Below are positions 1-5,235 of a DNA stretch of 5,235 bases, in pieces; within the stretch, counting starts at the first letter, position 1; every line of letters begins with the position of its first letter. Position numbers and translations under genes: made by a program. The notes beneath the pieces were generated by a model. It saw only the letters and a list, made by a program, of their open reading frames with translations. It was not told the origin of the DNA and searched no databases. This stretch comes from Proteobacteria bacterium UBA1847 (GTDB taxonomy: Bacteria > Pseudomonadota > Gammaproteobacteria > Steroidobacterales > Woeseiaceae), in contig DDIP01000258.1 in NCBI GenBank assembly GCA_002338605.1, positions 649 through 5,883 on the forward strand, given 5' to 3'.

Positions 1-615
1 GAAGTTGTCATTGCAACCGACGACGATCGGATCGCCGAGGTCGCGGAGGGCTTCGGCGCAACCGTGTGTATGACGCGCGATGATCATCAGTCTGGCACCG
101 AGCGTATTGCTGAAGTGGCGGACCTGCTCGACTGGGATGACGCGCAAATCGTAGTGAACCTGCAGGGTGATGAGCCGTCGATGCCTGCCGAACTGATCAA
201 TCAGTGTGCGAGCCTGTTGGCCGACGGGGCATCGGATATTGCGACGCTGGCATCACCGTTCCTCAATCGCGAGGACTACGAGAGCCCGAATTGTGTGAAA
301 GTCATTCGCGACAACAATGATCACGCGATCTACTTTTCACGGGCTCTGATTCCGCATGCACGCGCACCGGCGGAGCAGGATACCGCCATGGCAAGCGCGC
401 TGCACCATCATGGCATCTATGCCTATCGAAGCGGCATTTTGCGGCAACTGGTTAATGCTCCGCCATCACCACTTGAAGTCTGTGAGCAACTGGAGCAATT
501 GCGCGCGCTGTCGCTCGGGATGACTATCGCCGTAGGCATACCGCCATTACGTCCTGGAATTGGTATCGATACGGAGGCAGATCTTGAGCGCGCGGCCAAC
601 GACCTCAAGGCTTAA
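1..615 (+). CDS. kdsB: 3-deoxy-manno-octulosonate cytidylyltransferase (CMP-KDO synthetase), 5'-truncated
   Basis: This cytoplasmic enzyme activates KDO with CTP to give CMP-KDO, the donor used by WaaA/KdtA to build the inner core of lipopolysaccharide. The reading frame is open from base 1, so the gene starts before the window. The 204 visible codons compare with about 250 in the family, so roughly the first 45-50 residues are missing. Visible hallmarks are V-I-A-T-D-D near the start, H-Q-S-G-T-E-R, the metal/nucleotide motif Q-G-D-E-P (Asp at visible residue 57), H-H-G-I-Y-A-Y-R, P-P-S-P-L-E followed by E-Q-L-R, and the C-terminal G-I-D-T-E-A-D-L with the second conserved Asp at visible residue 190. 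The gene ends in TAA at 613-615, which overlaps the stop of the convergent MFS gene. The family assignment is very secure. The start and any upstream partner such as lpxK cannot be seen. Confidence 0.96.
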   Translation, partial: EVVIATDDDRIAEVAEGFGATVCMTRDDHQSGTERIAEVADLLDWDDAQIVVNLQGDEPSMPAELINQCASLLADGASDIATLASPFLNREDYESPNCVKVIRDNNDHAIYFSRALIPHARAPAEQDTAMASALHHHGIYAYRSGILRQLVNAPPSPLEVCEQLEQLRALSLGMTIAVGIPPLRPGIGIDTEADLERAANDLKA

Positions 616-1865
616 GCCTCGTCATTATCCGACGACTGCCGGATTTCCTCCTCATAGACCTGTGACACGGTCGCGACAGCGGTCAGTGCATCGCGAAACT
701 CGATATGGTGTTCCGCGCTCGGGCTCTCTCGTCGGCTTATCCGCTGGACCAGGTACAGTGCCAACAGCAGGTGAATCACTCCAGTGAACACGAACAGACC
801 GGCCGGATTACCCAAAGTCATCAGCCCGGCTGCGATGAATGGGCCGACGATGGCACCGAGGCCGTACATCAGCAGCAGGCCACTCGAGACCATGACGTAT
901 TCATCGGTCTCCGCGTAGTCATTCGCATTGGCAACCGCGAGCGTGTACAGAGGGAACGCCACAGCACCCCAGGCGGCACCGAGTAAATTGACACGCAACA
1001 AGGTCAATTCGTTGAATGAATAAACCATGGTTGCGGCAATGCCCGCACCAAAGAGCGCCGTCGCAAGCAATACTTTGCGGCGGCCGATTCGATCAGACAG
1101 GTAGCCAATGGGCCACTGGGACAAGGCACCGCCGATGACCGTGGCAGTCATGAACCATGCAGCCCAGCTTGTATCGCCCTTTATGCCGACCGTAAAAACG
1201 GCTGCCAGCGCCCAAAAAGCACCGTTGGCCAGTCCGGAGGTCAGGCAGCCGAGTGTGCCGGACGGCGAAATCTCGAAGAGTCGTTTTAGATTTGGCTTGA
1301 CCGTGTGTGGTTGCTCTGGCGTTGGCGATGTTGACAGGGCAACCGGAATCGCTCCGAGCGACACCAGGATCGAGGCGAGAATGAATAACTGCAATCCGGT
1401 CGGGTCGTAAAGCAGGGTCATCATCTGACCGGCTGCCATCACCGTCAACGTAATCATCGTGTAGGTCGAAAAGACAATGCCGCGGTTTTCCACGGTTGAT
1501 GAATCGTTAAGCCAACTCTCGATCACGATGTAAAGGACCGCGAAACAATAGCCGGTCGCAAAACGCAGCGCACCCCAGGCAATCGGGTGCAGGATGAGGC
1601 CGTGCATCAGGGGAATGGCTGAGGCGAGGGCGGTCATTGCCAGGAAAACGCGAACATGCCCGACTCGACACACGAGATTGCCACCACGCAGGCAACCGAC
1701 AGTAAAGCCGGAAAAGTAGGCGGCACCCATGATGCCGATGGCCAGCGTCGGGAAACTTTCGATTGCCGCACGAACCGGCAGGAAGGTGCCCTGCAGACCC
1801 TGACCGGTCAACAGGATAGCGACGCCGATCAGTAGTGCAGCGACAGGGGCGAGTGCGGATTTCAT
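612..1865 (-). CDS. MFS transporter, YcaD-like
   Basis: The 417-residue protein is strongly hydrophobic, with about 12 predicted membrane helices, and belongs to the major facilitator superfamily of inner-membrane secondary transporters. The clearest signature is the cytoplasmic loop motif G-Y-L-S-D-R-I-G-R-R-K at residues 254-264, the second-half copy of MFS motif A. The stretch E-S-W-L-N (116-120) followed by R-G at 128-129 resembles the YcaD-type subgroup, whose substrates are largely unknown. A hydrophilic, acidic tail (about 376-417) follows the last helix. The ATG at 1865 places the first helix immediately at the N-terminus, as expected, but no good ribosome binding site precedes it. 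The gene lies 63 bp downstream of the IclR regulator gene on the same strand and could be cotranscribed with it, or use its own control site (see the palindrome at 1924-1941). Import of KDG or a related sugar acid is only an inference from the neighbours. Its end overlaps kdsB by 4 bp. Confidence 0.88.
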   Translation of the reverse strand: MKSALAPVAALLIGVAILLTGQGLQGTFLPVRAAIESFPTLAIGIMGAAYFSGFTVGCLRGGNLVCRVGHVRVFLAMTALASAIPLMHGLILHPIAWGALRFATGYCFAVLYIVIESWLNDSSTVENRGIVFSTYTMITLTVMAAGQMMTLLYDPTGLQLFILASILVSLGAIPVALSTSPTPEQPHTVKPNLKRLFEISPSGTLGCLTSGLANGAFWALAAVFTVGIKGDTSWAAWFMTATVIGGALSQWPIGYLSDRIGRRKVLLATALFGAGIAATMVYSFNELTLLRVNLLGAAWGAVAFPLYTLAVANANDYAETDEYVMVSSGLLLMYGLGAIVGPFIAAGLMTLGNPAGLFVFTGVIHLLLALYLVQRISRRESPSAEHHIEFRDALTAVATVSQVYEEEIRQSSDNDEA

Positions 1866-1923
1866 GGGCGGCGATTCTAGGGGAGCAAAGCGCCGATTAG
1901 TAGCTGAAATTCTGTTATTTTTG

Positions 1924-1941
1924 CGTTGTCAGCGGACAACG
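1924..1941. promoter_or_regulatory. Perfect 18-bp palindrome upstream of the MFS gene
   Basis: CGTTGTC and GACAACG form perfect 7-bp arms around AGCG. The site covers the stop codon of the IclR gene and lies about 58 bp upstream of the MFS start. Its inner 16 bp have the same 6-4-6 layout and the same GTT...AAC ends as the two palindromes in front of eda, although the three inner bases of each arm differ. It could be a diverged IclR-type operator for the transporter, or an RNA hairpin at the end of the regulator message. No T-run follows it on the minus strand (the sequence there is A-rich), so it is not a normal intrinsic terminator. Confidence 0.4.
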
Positions 1942-2672
1942 GTGCCGGAGGCCGCCCTGGCAGTGTCCGTGACCAGGCCGATGAGTTGTTCGATACGGGT
2001 CTCTTCGAGCACATAGCCCGGCACGGTGCAGCTCAGCGCCGCAGCAAGCTTGCCGTCGATGCCATACACCGGCGCGGCAACACAAATTAGCCCGCGCGTG
2101 ATTTCCTCGTTGTCGATTGCGTAGCCGCGTTGCCGTGTGTTTTCAAGTTCGTCACGCAGTTGCTGTCCGCTGGTGATGGTTTTCTCGGTATAGGAGCGAA
2201 GGCGACGACCGGCAATCCGATTAATTAGCGACTCGTCTGCATTGGCAAGCAGCACTTTGCCCATTGCCGTGCAGTGCAACGGGAAGCTTTTGCCGACCTC
2301 TGAGTGCAAGCGAATTCCAAAGTCTTTCGATTCAATCTTGTCGAGGTAAATACCGTTGTCATCGTCCCGTATACCGAGTGTTACAACATGCCCGGTTTTT
2401 CGATGCAGGGCCTCGATGTGGGGGCGTGCGACTTGCCGCACGTCATAGGTCGCGGCGACCGCGGCGCCAAGTTTCGCCAGCAGGAGGCCAAAGCGGTAGC
2501 AGCGGCTACCCTCGTCATAGGTCAGGGCTCCCAGCGCGACAAGCTCATTCAAAAGCCGGTGGACGGTGGCTTTGGGAAGACCGGTCGCCGCGACAATGTC
2601 GCTGAAAGACGGCTCGTCGCTGGCGGTGCGTACGGCCTCGAGTATCCGGAATCCCTTGCTGAGTGCGCCCAC
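1929..2672 (-). CDS. IclR-family transcriptional regulator, probable regulator of KDG/KDPG catabolism
   Basis: This is a cytoplasmic DNA-binding regulator of the IclR family with about 247 residues from the chosen start. The N-terminal winged helix-turn-helix includes G-A-L-S-K-G-F-R-I-L-E-A and the recognition region G-L-P-K-A-T-V-H-R-L (about residues 23-50). The C-terminal effector domain shows the family landmarks L-H-C-T-A-M-G-K-V-L-L-A (about 132-143) and R-G-Y-A-I-D-N-E-E (about 182-190). The GTG at 2672-2670 was chosen because AGGAG lies 9 nt upstream. An upstream in-frame TTG at 2717 would add 15 residues, but it has no Shine-Dalgarno sequence and sits against the predicted -10 box. 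The gene is divergent from eda-kdgK and shares a control region with two palindromes, so it probably regulates that operon and itself. The effector may be KDG or KDPG, by analogy with KdgR regulators, but the sequence alone does not show this. Confidence 0.93.
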   Translation of the reverse strand: MGALSKGFRILEAVRTASDEPSFSDIVAATGLPKATVHRLLNELVALGALTYDEGSRCYRFGLLLAKLGAAVAATYDVRQVARPHIEALHRKTGHVVTLGIRDDDNGIYLDKIESKDFGIRLHSEVGKSFPLHCTAMGKVLLANADESLINRIAGRRLRSYTEKTITSGQQLRDELENTRQRGYAIDNEEITRGLICVAAPVYGIDGKLAAALSCTVPGYVLEETRIEQLIGLVTDTARAASGTVVR

Positions 2673-2681
2673 GCTTGCATT

Positions 2682-2686
2682 CTCCT
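2682..2686 (-). promoter_or_regulatory. Ribosome binding site deciding the IclR regulator start
   Basis: On the minus strand this reads AGGAG and is followed by 9 nt and then GTG (2672-2670) in the regulator frame. An ATG at 2680-2678 is also close but is out of frame with the IclR protein. The TTG at 2717 has no comparable site upstream. This makes GTG the best initiation codon. Confidence 0.6.
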
Positions 2687-2717
2687 GCGATTGACATGAC
2701 GAACGGAATCGTGCCAA

Positions 2718-2746
2718 ATTGTTCTACAAATAGAACATAGTTTCAA
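2718..2746 (-). promoter_or_regulatory. Candidate sigma-70 promoter of the IclR regulator gene
   Basis: On the minus strand TTGAAA (2746-2741, 5 of 6 matches to TTGACA) is separated by exactly 17 bp from AACAAT (2723-2718, 4 of 6 matches to TATAAT). Transcription would begin near 2711, leaving about 39 nt of leader before the GTG start. Both boxes lie within the two palindromes, so a bound regulator would block this promoter, which fits negative autoregulation. The -10 match is modest and the call is inferred. I could not find a convincing matching promoter for eda on the plus strand, although one must lie in or near the same region. Confidence 0.4.
2720..2737. promoter_or_regulatory. Palindromic operator 1, regulator-proximal
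   Basis: TGTTCTA and TAGAACA form perfect 7-bp arms around CAAA, giving an 18-bp site. The inner 16 bp fit GTTYYA-N4-TRRAAC, shared with operator 2. The spacing and arm size suit a dimeric winged-helix protein of the IclR family, and the site lies between the divergent regulator and eda genes. Binding by the adjacent IclR protein is inferred from position and symmetry. Confidence 0.7.
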
Positions 2747-2757
2747 ATATGAAACTA
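2738..2757. promoter_or_regulatory. Palindromic operator 2, eda-proximal
   Basis: TAGTTTCA and TGAAACTA form perfect 8-bp arms around AATA, giving a 20-bp site that abuts operator 1. The two centres are 19 bp apart, close to two helical turns. It shares the core GTTYYA-N4-TRRAAC with operator 1 and ends 38 bp before the eda start codon. The element is rich in GTTTC/GAAAC, as are KdgR boxes of enterobacteria, but the arms are in the opposite order, so it is not a classical KdgR box. Confidence 0.7.
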
Positions 2758-2795
2758 ACACGCAATTCGCTGCATTCCAAGGGGTGGGACAATAA

Positions 2796-3437
2796 ATGAT
2801 AGATATCAACGATATACTGGCAAAAAATCCGGTTGTGCCATTGGTTCAGTCGGATGACCCGGCTGAGGCAGTTGCGATTTCGCGCGCGCTCGCGGCGGGC
2901 GGTCTCACGGTCGTGGAAGTGGTTTTCCGAACCGACCGGGCTCTCGAGTGCCTCAAGGCCGTGGCTGATGAAGTGCCGGAAGTCATCGCCGGTGCCGGTA
3001 CCGTGTTGACGGCAACGCAGGCGCAGGCGGCGATCGACAGCGGTGCAAAGTTCATTGTTTCGCCCGGGCTTGATGATGATGTCGTGGGTGTCGCGAAGGA
3101 CAATGGCGTCCCAATTTACCCCGGTATCATGACCCCGAGCGAGTTGCAGCATGCGTACAACCTGGGCCTCGATACGGTTAAGTTTTTTCCGGCTTCAATC
3201 GCCGGCGGTGTCCCGGCATTGAAGGCGCTCTCCAGCGTGTTCCGAAGCGTGCGGTTCATGCCGACCGGCGGTGTATCGGCCGCCAACCTGTCTGATTTCC
3301 TGGCCGTGCCCGCGGTGCTGGCCTGCGGTGGCAGCTGGCTGACACCGAAAGCGGCGATTGATAGCGAAAACTACGATGAGATAACCAAACTGGCAGCAGA
3401 AGCGCTCGCAATCGCTCACGCGGCCCGAGGAGAGTGA
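2796..3437 (+). CDS. eda: KDPG aldolase (2-dehydro-3-deoxy-phosphogluconate aldolase / 4-hydroxy-2-oxoglutarate aldolase)
   Basis: This is a class I (Schiff-base) aldolase that cleaves KDPG to pyruvate and glyceraldehyde-3-phosphate, the last step of the Entner-Doudoroff route. Its 213 residues match the normal family length. All key residues are present: Glu41 and Arg45 in V-E-V-V-F-R-T, Thr69 in G-A-G-T-V, Pro90 in S-P-G-L, and the Schiff-base Lys129 in T-V-K-F-F-P-A. These are offset by four from the E. coli Eda residues Glu45, Arg49, Thr73, Pro94 and Lys133. The phosphate-binding P-T-G-G-V motif follows at about 152-156. The ATG at 2796 is preceded by the G-rich stretch AAGGGGTGGGA, a moderate ribosome binding site. 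This is the first gene of an operon with kdgK, separated by 1 bp, and it is divergent from the IclR regulator gene. The operators at 2720-2757 probably control it. KDPG is the likely natural substrate given kdgK next door. Confidence 0.96.
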   Translation: MIDINDILAKNPVVPLVQSDDPAEAVAISRALAAGGLTVVEVVFRTDRALECLKAVADEVPEVIAGAGTVLTATQAQAAIDSGAKFIVSPGLDDDVVGVAKDNGVPIYPGIMTPSELQHAYNLGLDTVKFFPASIAGGVPALKALSSVFRSVRFMPTGGVSAANLSDFLAVPAVLACGGSWLTPKAAIDSENYDEITKLAAEALAIAHAARGE

Positions 3438-3438
3438 A

Positions 3439-4467
3439 ATGAGTGAATTTGTAAGCTTCGGAGAAATCATGCTGCGCCTGAAAACACCTGCGCACGAGCG
3501 ATTTTTCCAGTCCCCGGCATTCGAAGCGACCTTCGGCGGCGGCGAGGCAAATGTTGCAGTGTCATTGTCAAACTACGGTTTCAATGCAGAATTCGTGTCG
3601 GCTTTGCCCCAGAACGACATCGGCGATGCGGCGCTGCGCGAGTTGCGCGGTTTCGGTGTCGACGTTTCGCATGTACGTCGCTCAGGCTCACGCGTCGGCA
3701 TTTATTTCCTCGAGACGGGTTCCAACCAGCGACCATCGAAGGTGGTCTATGATCGCGCGAACTCGTCCATTGCCGAAGCAAAGCCGGGCGACTTCGATTG
3801 GAAAGACATTTTCAGTGATGCGAAGTGGTTTCATATCACCGGTATTACACCGGCGCTGAGCCAAAGCGCGGCGGACCTGTCACTGGAGGCGGTCAAGGCG
3901 GCGAAGAAGGCCGGCGTTACGGTTTCCTGCGATTTCAACTATCGCGGCAAGTTGTGGAAATACGGCAAGACGGCACCGGAAGTCATGAACGAACTGGTTA
4001 AGTACGTCGACGTTGGTATCGCCAACGAAGAAGACTGCCAGAAATCGCTGGGCATTGAAGCGGATGTGCACGTCGAGAGCGGTGAACTCGATACAGCGAA
4101 GTATGAGGCGCTGACGAGCAAGGTACTCGACACGTTTCCGGATATGTCGACAATTGCAGTCACGCTGCGCGAATCTCGAAGTGCAGATCGAAACGGCTGG
4201 TCGGCCTGCCTGCGCGACGCCGGCGGCTTCCGGCTGTCACGGCAATATGAACTGACCGACATTGTTGATCGTGTAGGCGGCGGCGACAGCTTTGCATCCG
4301 GACTGATTGCCGGCCTCAACCTGTACGAAGATCGCCAGCAGTCGCTCGAGTTTGCTGTGGCGGCCAGTTGTCTGAAGCATACGATTCAGGGTGATTTCAA
4401 TCGCGTCACAGTGCCCGAAGTTGAAAACCTGCTGGGCGGCGATGGATCGGGTCGAGTGCAACGATGA
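3439..4467 (+). CDS. kdgK: 2-keto-3-deoxygluconate (KDG) kinase, PfkB family
   Basis: This cytoplasmic sugar-acid kinase uses ATP to convert KDG into KDPG, the substrate of the Eda protein encoded just upstream. The 342-residue protein has the ribokinase/PfkB fold. The N-terminal F-G-E-I-M-L-R-L and the sugar-binding motif [10 protein letters not shown] (residues 32-41) are typical of KDG kinases. The second PfkB signature is D-R-V-G-G-G-D-S-F (277-285), with Asp283 as the expected catalytic base. The C-terminal G-D-F-N-R-V and [10 protein letters not shown] also match this subgroup. The ATG at 3439 follows GAGGAG (3427-3432) with a 6-nt spacer, and the eda stop ends 1 bp before it, so the two genes form one operon. 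Its TGA overlaps the lipoprotein start as ATGA. A different sugar as substrate is possible for PfkB proteins in general, but the eda neighbour makes KDG the clear choice. Confidence 0.95.
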   Translation: MSEFVSFGEIMLRLKTPAHERFFQSPAFEATFGGGEANVAVSLSNYGFNAEFVSALPQNDIGDAALRELRGFGVDVSHVRRSGSRVGIYFLETGSNQRPSKVVYDRANSSIAEAKPGDFDWKDIFSDAKWFHITGITPALSQSAADLSLEAVKAAKKAGVTVSCDFNYRGKLWKYGKTAPEVMNELVKYVDVGIANEEDCQKSLGIEADVHVESGELDTAKYEALTSKVLDTFPDMSTIAVTLRESRSADRNGWSACLRDAGGFRLSRQYELTDIVDRVGGGDSFASGLIAGLNLYEDRQQSLEFAVAASCLKHTIQGDFNRVTVPEVENLLGGDGSGRVQR

Positions 4468-5000
4468 TGCTACGACCTTTGCAGAAACTATTTCTTGCGG
4501 TCGCCTTGTCAGTTCTCTTGTCGGCGTGCGGCGGTGATGATGCCAACGAGGGCCGCAAGGTCGACGCATCCGGAAAGGAAGTCACCGGACTCGACAGCGT
4601 TCCCGCCGAGGTACTCGCGGCTGCGAAGGCCGCGCGGCCCGATCTCGTCATCAGCGGTGCTGAATTCGAAACGCGAAACGGTAAGGAATACTACGACGTC
4701 GGTGGCACCTTACCCGACGGCAGTGAGTGGGAACTCGACATTACCCGGATTGACGGAGTCTGGACAGTCGCTGAGGTTCAGCGCGATATCGGCATGGACC
4801 TGGTACCCGAACCCGTGAGCGGTGTGCTTGAGACCAAGTTCCCCGGCTGGAGCCCGAACCGAATTATCGAAAGCGATCAGGGTGACGGCGTCGTCGTTTA
4901 CGAGTTTTTTGGCAAGGATACTGAAGGCGAAAACACCAAGGTCGAAGTGAAGCTGGAAGAAGGTCACGCCGAGCTATTGATTGACGAATGGGTGCATTAA
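4464..5000 (+). CDS. Predicted outer-membrane lipoprotein with two PepSY-like repeats
   Basis: The 178-residue protein begins with a short basic N-region, a hydrophobic stretch (about 9-19) and the lipobox L-L-S-A-C, with Cys22 as the lipidated residue. Gly at +2 instead of Asp predicts sorting to the outer membrane. The mature part is acidic. It appears to contain two copies of a PepSY-like (beta-lactamase-inhibitor-like) unit at about 46-104 and 114-172. Each begins with V-P-x-x-V, followed by an A/K-rich or V-L-E-T-K helix, a P-D or P-G turn and beta-strands with Y-Y-D-V or V-V-Y-E-F. The repeat and family calls are by eye. The start ATG (4464) overlaps the kdgK stop in ATGA, which suggests translational coupling. 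A second ATG at 4467 is equally possible. I do not recognise a specific function. Its place in a KDG operon does not define one, and a link to envelope sensing or protein interaction would be speculation. Confidence 0.82.
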   Translation: MMLRPLQKLFLAVALSVLLSACGGDDANEGRKVDASGKEVTGLDSVPAEVLAAAKAARPDLVISGAEFETRNGKEYYDVGGTLPDGSEWELDITRIDGVWTVAEVQRDIGMDLVPEPVSGVLETKFPGWSPNRIIESDQGDGVVVYEFFGKDTEGENTKVEVKLEEGHAELLIDEWVH

Positions 5001-5015
5001 CTTCGGGCAGACCGG

Positions 5016-5021
5016 TACAAT
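5016..5021 (+). promoter_or_regulatory. Possible -10 box for the phosphatase gene
   Basis: TACAAT matches the sigma-70 -10 consensus at 5 of 6 positions and lies 33 bp before the phosphatase start. No good -35 box is found at the usual 16-18 bp distance, so this is a weak call. If used, transcription would start near 5028, within the downstream hairpin. Confidence 0.25.
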
Positions 5022-5022
5022 C

Positions 5023-5047
5023 AGCGTCCGGCGAAAAATGGGACGCT
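5023..5047 (+). terminator. Hairpin with short T tail between the lipoprotein and phosphatase genes
   Basis: AGCGTCC (5023-5029) and GGACGCT (5041-5047) form a perfect 7-bp stem around an 11-nt loop, followed by TTT and then CC. It could terminate the eda-kdgK-lipoprotein message. The T tract is short and the phosphatase start lies only 7 nt beyond the stem, so it may instead be a leader structure affecting translation of the phosphatase gene. Confidence 0.4.
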
Positions 5048-5054
5048 TTTCCGC

Positions 5055-5235
5055 ATGATCATGAAGGACCCGAAACAGGTCACATCCGTGTTGTTCGTCT
5101 GCATGGGCAATATCTGCCGATCGCCAACCGCGGAGGGAGTGTTTCGACATTTCGTCAATGAGGCGGGACTTGCAGATCAATTCGACATTGATTCTGCTGG
5201 CACACACGCCTATCACGTTGGCGAACCGCCGGATC
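5055..5235 (+). CDS. Low-molecular-weight protein tyrosine phosphatase, 3'-truncated
   Basis: The first 60 residues of a low-molecular-weight protein tyrosine phosphatase are visible; the family is usually about 150-160 residues, so more than half lies beyond the window. The catalytic P-loop [10 protein letters not shown] has nucleophile Cys16 and phosphate-binding Arg22 in the C-X5-R pattern. [14 protein letters not shown] (47-60) is the next conserved block, with Tyr53 at the variable aromatic position near the substrate pocket. The general-acid Asp would lie in the missing C-terminal part. Such cytoplasmic enzymes dephosphorylate tyrosine kinases or other partners in exopolysaccharide control. 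In Pseudomonas the corresponding gene sits beside kdsB and murB. The ATG at 5055 has only a weak GGGA upstream; the ATG at 5061 is an alternative start. Confidence 0.93.
   Translation, partial: MIMKDPKQVTSVLFVCMGNICRSPTAEGVFRHFVNEAGLADQFDIDSAGTHAYHVGEPPD

Noticed and set aside
627..644. Small inverted repeat ATCCG/CGGAT just after the kdsB stop, possible kdsB terminator
   Set aside because: The stem is only 5 bp with an 8-nt loop, no T-run follows, and it lies inside the MFS coding sequence, so chance is the simpler explanation.
2264..2699. Two plus-strand open frames (113 and 131 codons) opposite the IclR gene
   Set aside because: They are shadows of a GC-rich coding gene; the translations are rich in Arg, Gly and Ser with no domain features.
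2549..2809. 86-residue minus-strand frame containing an ATG (2680-2678) after the AGGAG site
   Set aside because: It overlaps the IclR helix-turn-helix region in another frame, its protein has no recognisable features, and the IclR frame is clearly the coding one.
4267..4293. KDG kinase signature D-R-V-G-G-G-D instead of the common PfkB D-T-x-G-A-G-D
   Set aside because: The catalytic Asp and glycines are retained, and D-R-V-G-G-G-D is, to my knowledge, a normal form in this KDG kinase subgroup, so it does not suggest loss of activity.
5038..5058. Six-codon mini-ORF (ATG at 5038) whose TGA overlaps the phosphatase ATG, possible leader peptide
   Set aside because: It has no ribosome binding site, lies mostly in the hairpin, and such short frames occur by chance.
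1..5235. CRISPR arrays, tRNA or rRNA genes, insertion sequences, phage or toxin-antitoxin genes
   Set aside because: No regular repeats, clover-leaf sequences, transposase or toxin-like frames are visible; nearly all the window is accounted for by seven recognisable genes.

Overview
The window looks like chromosomal DNA from a Gram-negative gammaproteobacterium. It is moderately GC-rich and densely packed. It carries a lipopolysaccharide gene (kdsB) and a lipoprotein with a classical lipobox, and its kdsB and low-molecular-weight tyrosine phosphatase genes are neighbours in other gammaproteobacteria such as Pseudomonas. The exact lineage cannot be told from the sequence. Seven protein-coding genes are supported. 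The first and last are cut by the window edges, and no gene is visibly broken.

Layout. The 3' part of kdsB (CMP-KDO synthetase, + strand) fills positions 1-615. It meets an MFS transporter gene (- strand, 612-1865) tail to tail, with a 4-bp overlap of the stop codons. Upstream of the transporter, on the same strand, is an IclR-family regulator gene (best start 2672, end 1929). A divergent control region (2673-2795) separates it from a tight + strand operon: eda (KDPG aldolase, 2796-3437), kdgK (2-keto-3-deoxygluconate kinase, 3439-4467) and a small lipoprotein gene with two PepSY-like repeats (4464-5000). A 54-bp gap with a hairpin precedes the start of a low-molecular-weight protein tyrosine phosphatase gene (5055 to the window edge).

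How the parts fit. KdgK phosphorylates 2-keto-3-deoxygluconate (KDG) to KDPG, and Eda splits KDPG into pyruvate and glyceraldehyde-3-phosphate. Together they form the lower Entner-Doudoroff segment used for uronates, pectin, alginate or gluconate. The divergent IclR protein is the obvious candidate regulator. The divergent region holds two adjacent perfect palindromes that both fit GTTYYA-N4-TRRAAC, which is good evidence for a double operator. A third palindrome of the same 6-4-6 shape (GTT...AAC) lies just upstream of the MFS gene, so the transporter may belong to the same regulon. Genes that make KDG (edd, dehydratases, lyases) are not in the window.

The main points of interest are the operator architecture, the placement of a sugar-acid catabolic module between kdsB and the phosphatase gene, and the PepSY-like lipoprotein translationally coupled to kdgK. 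I see no RNA genes, mobile elements, CRISPR arrays or clearly new multi-gene system.
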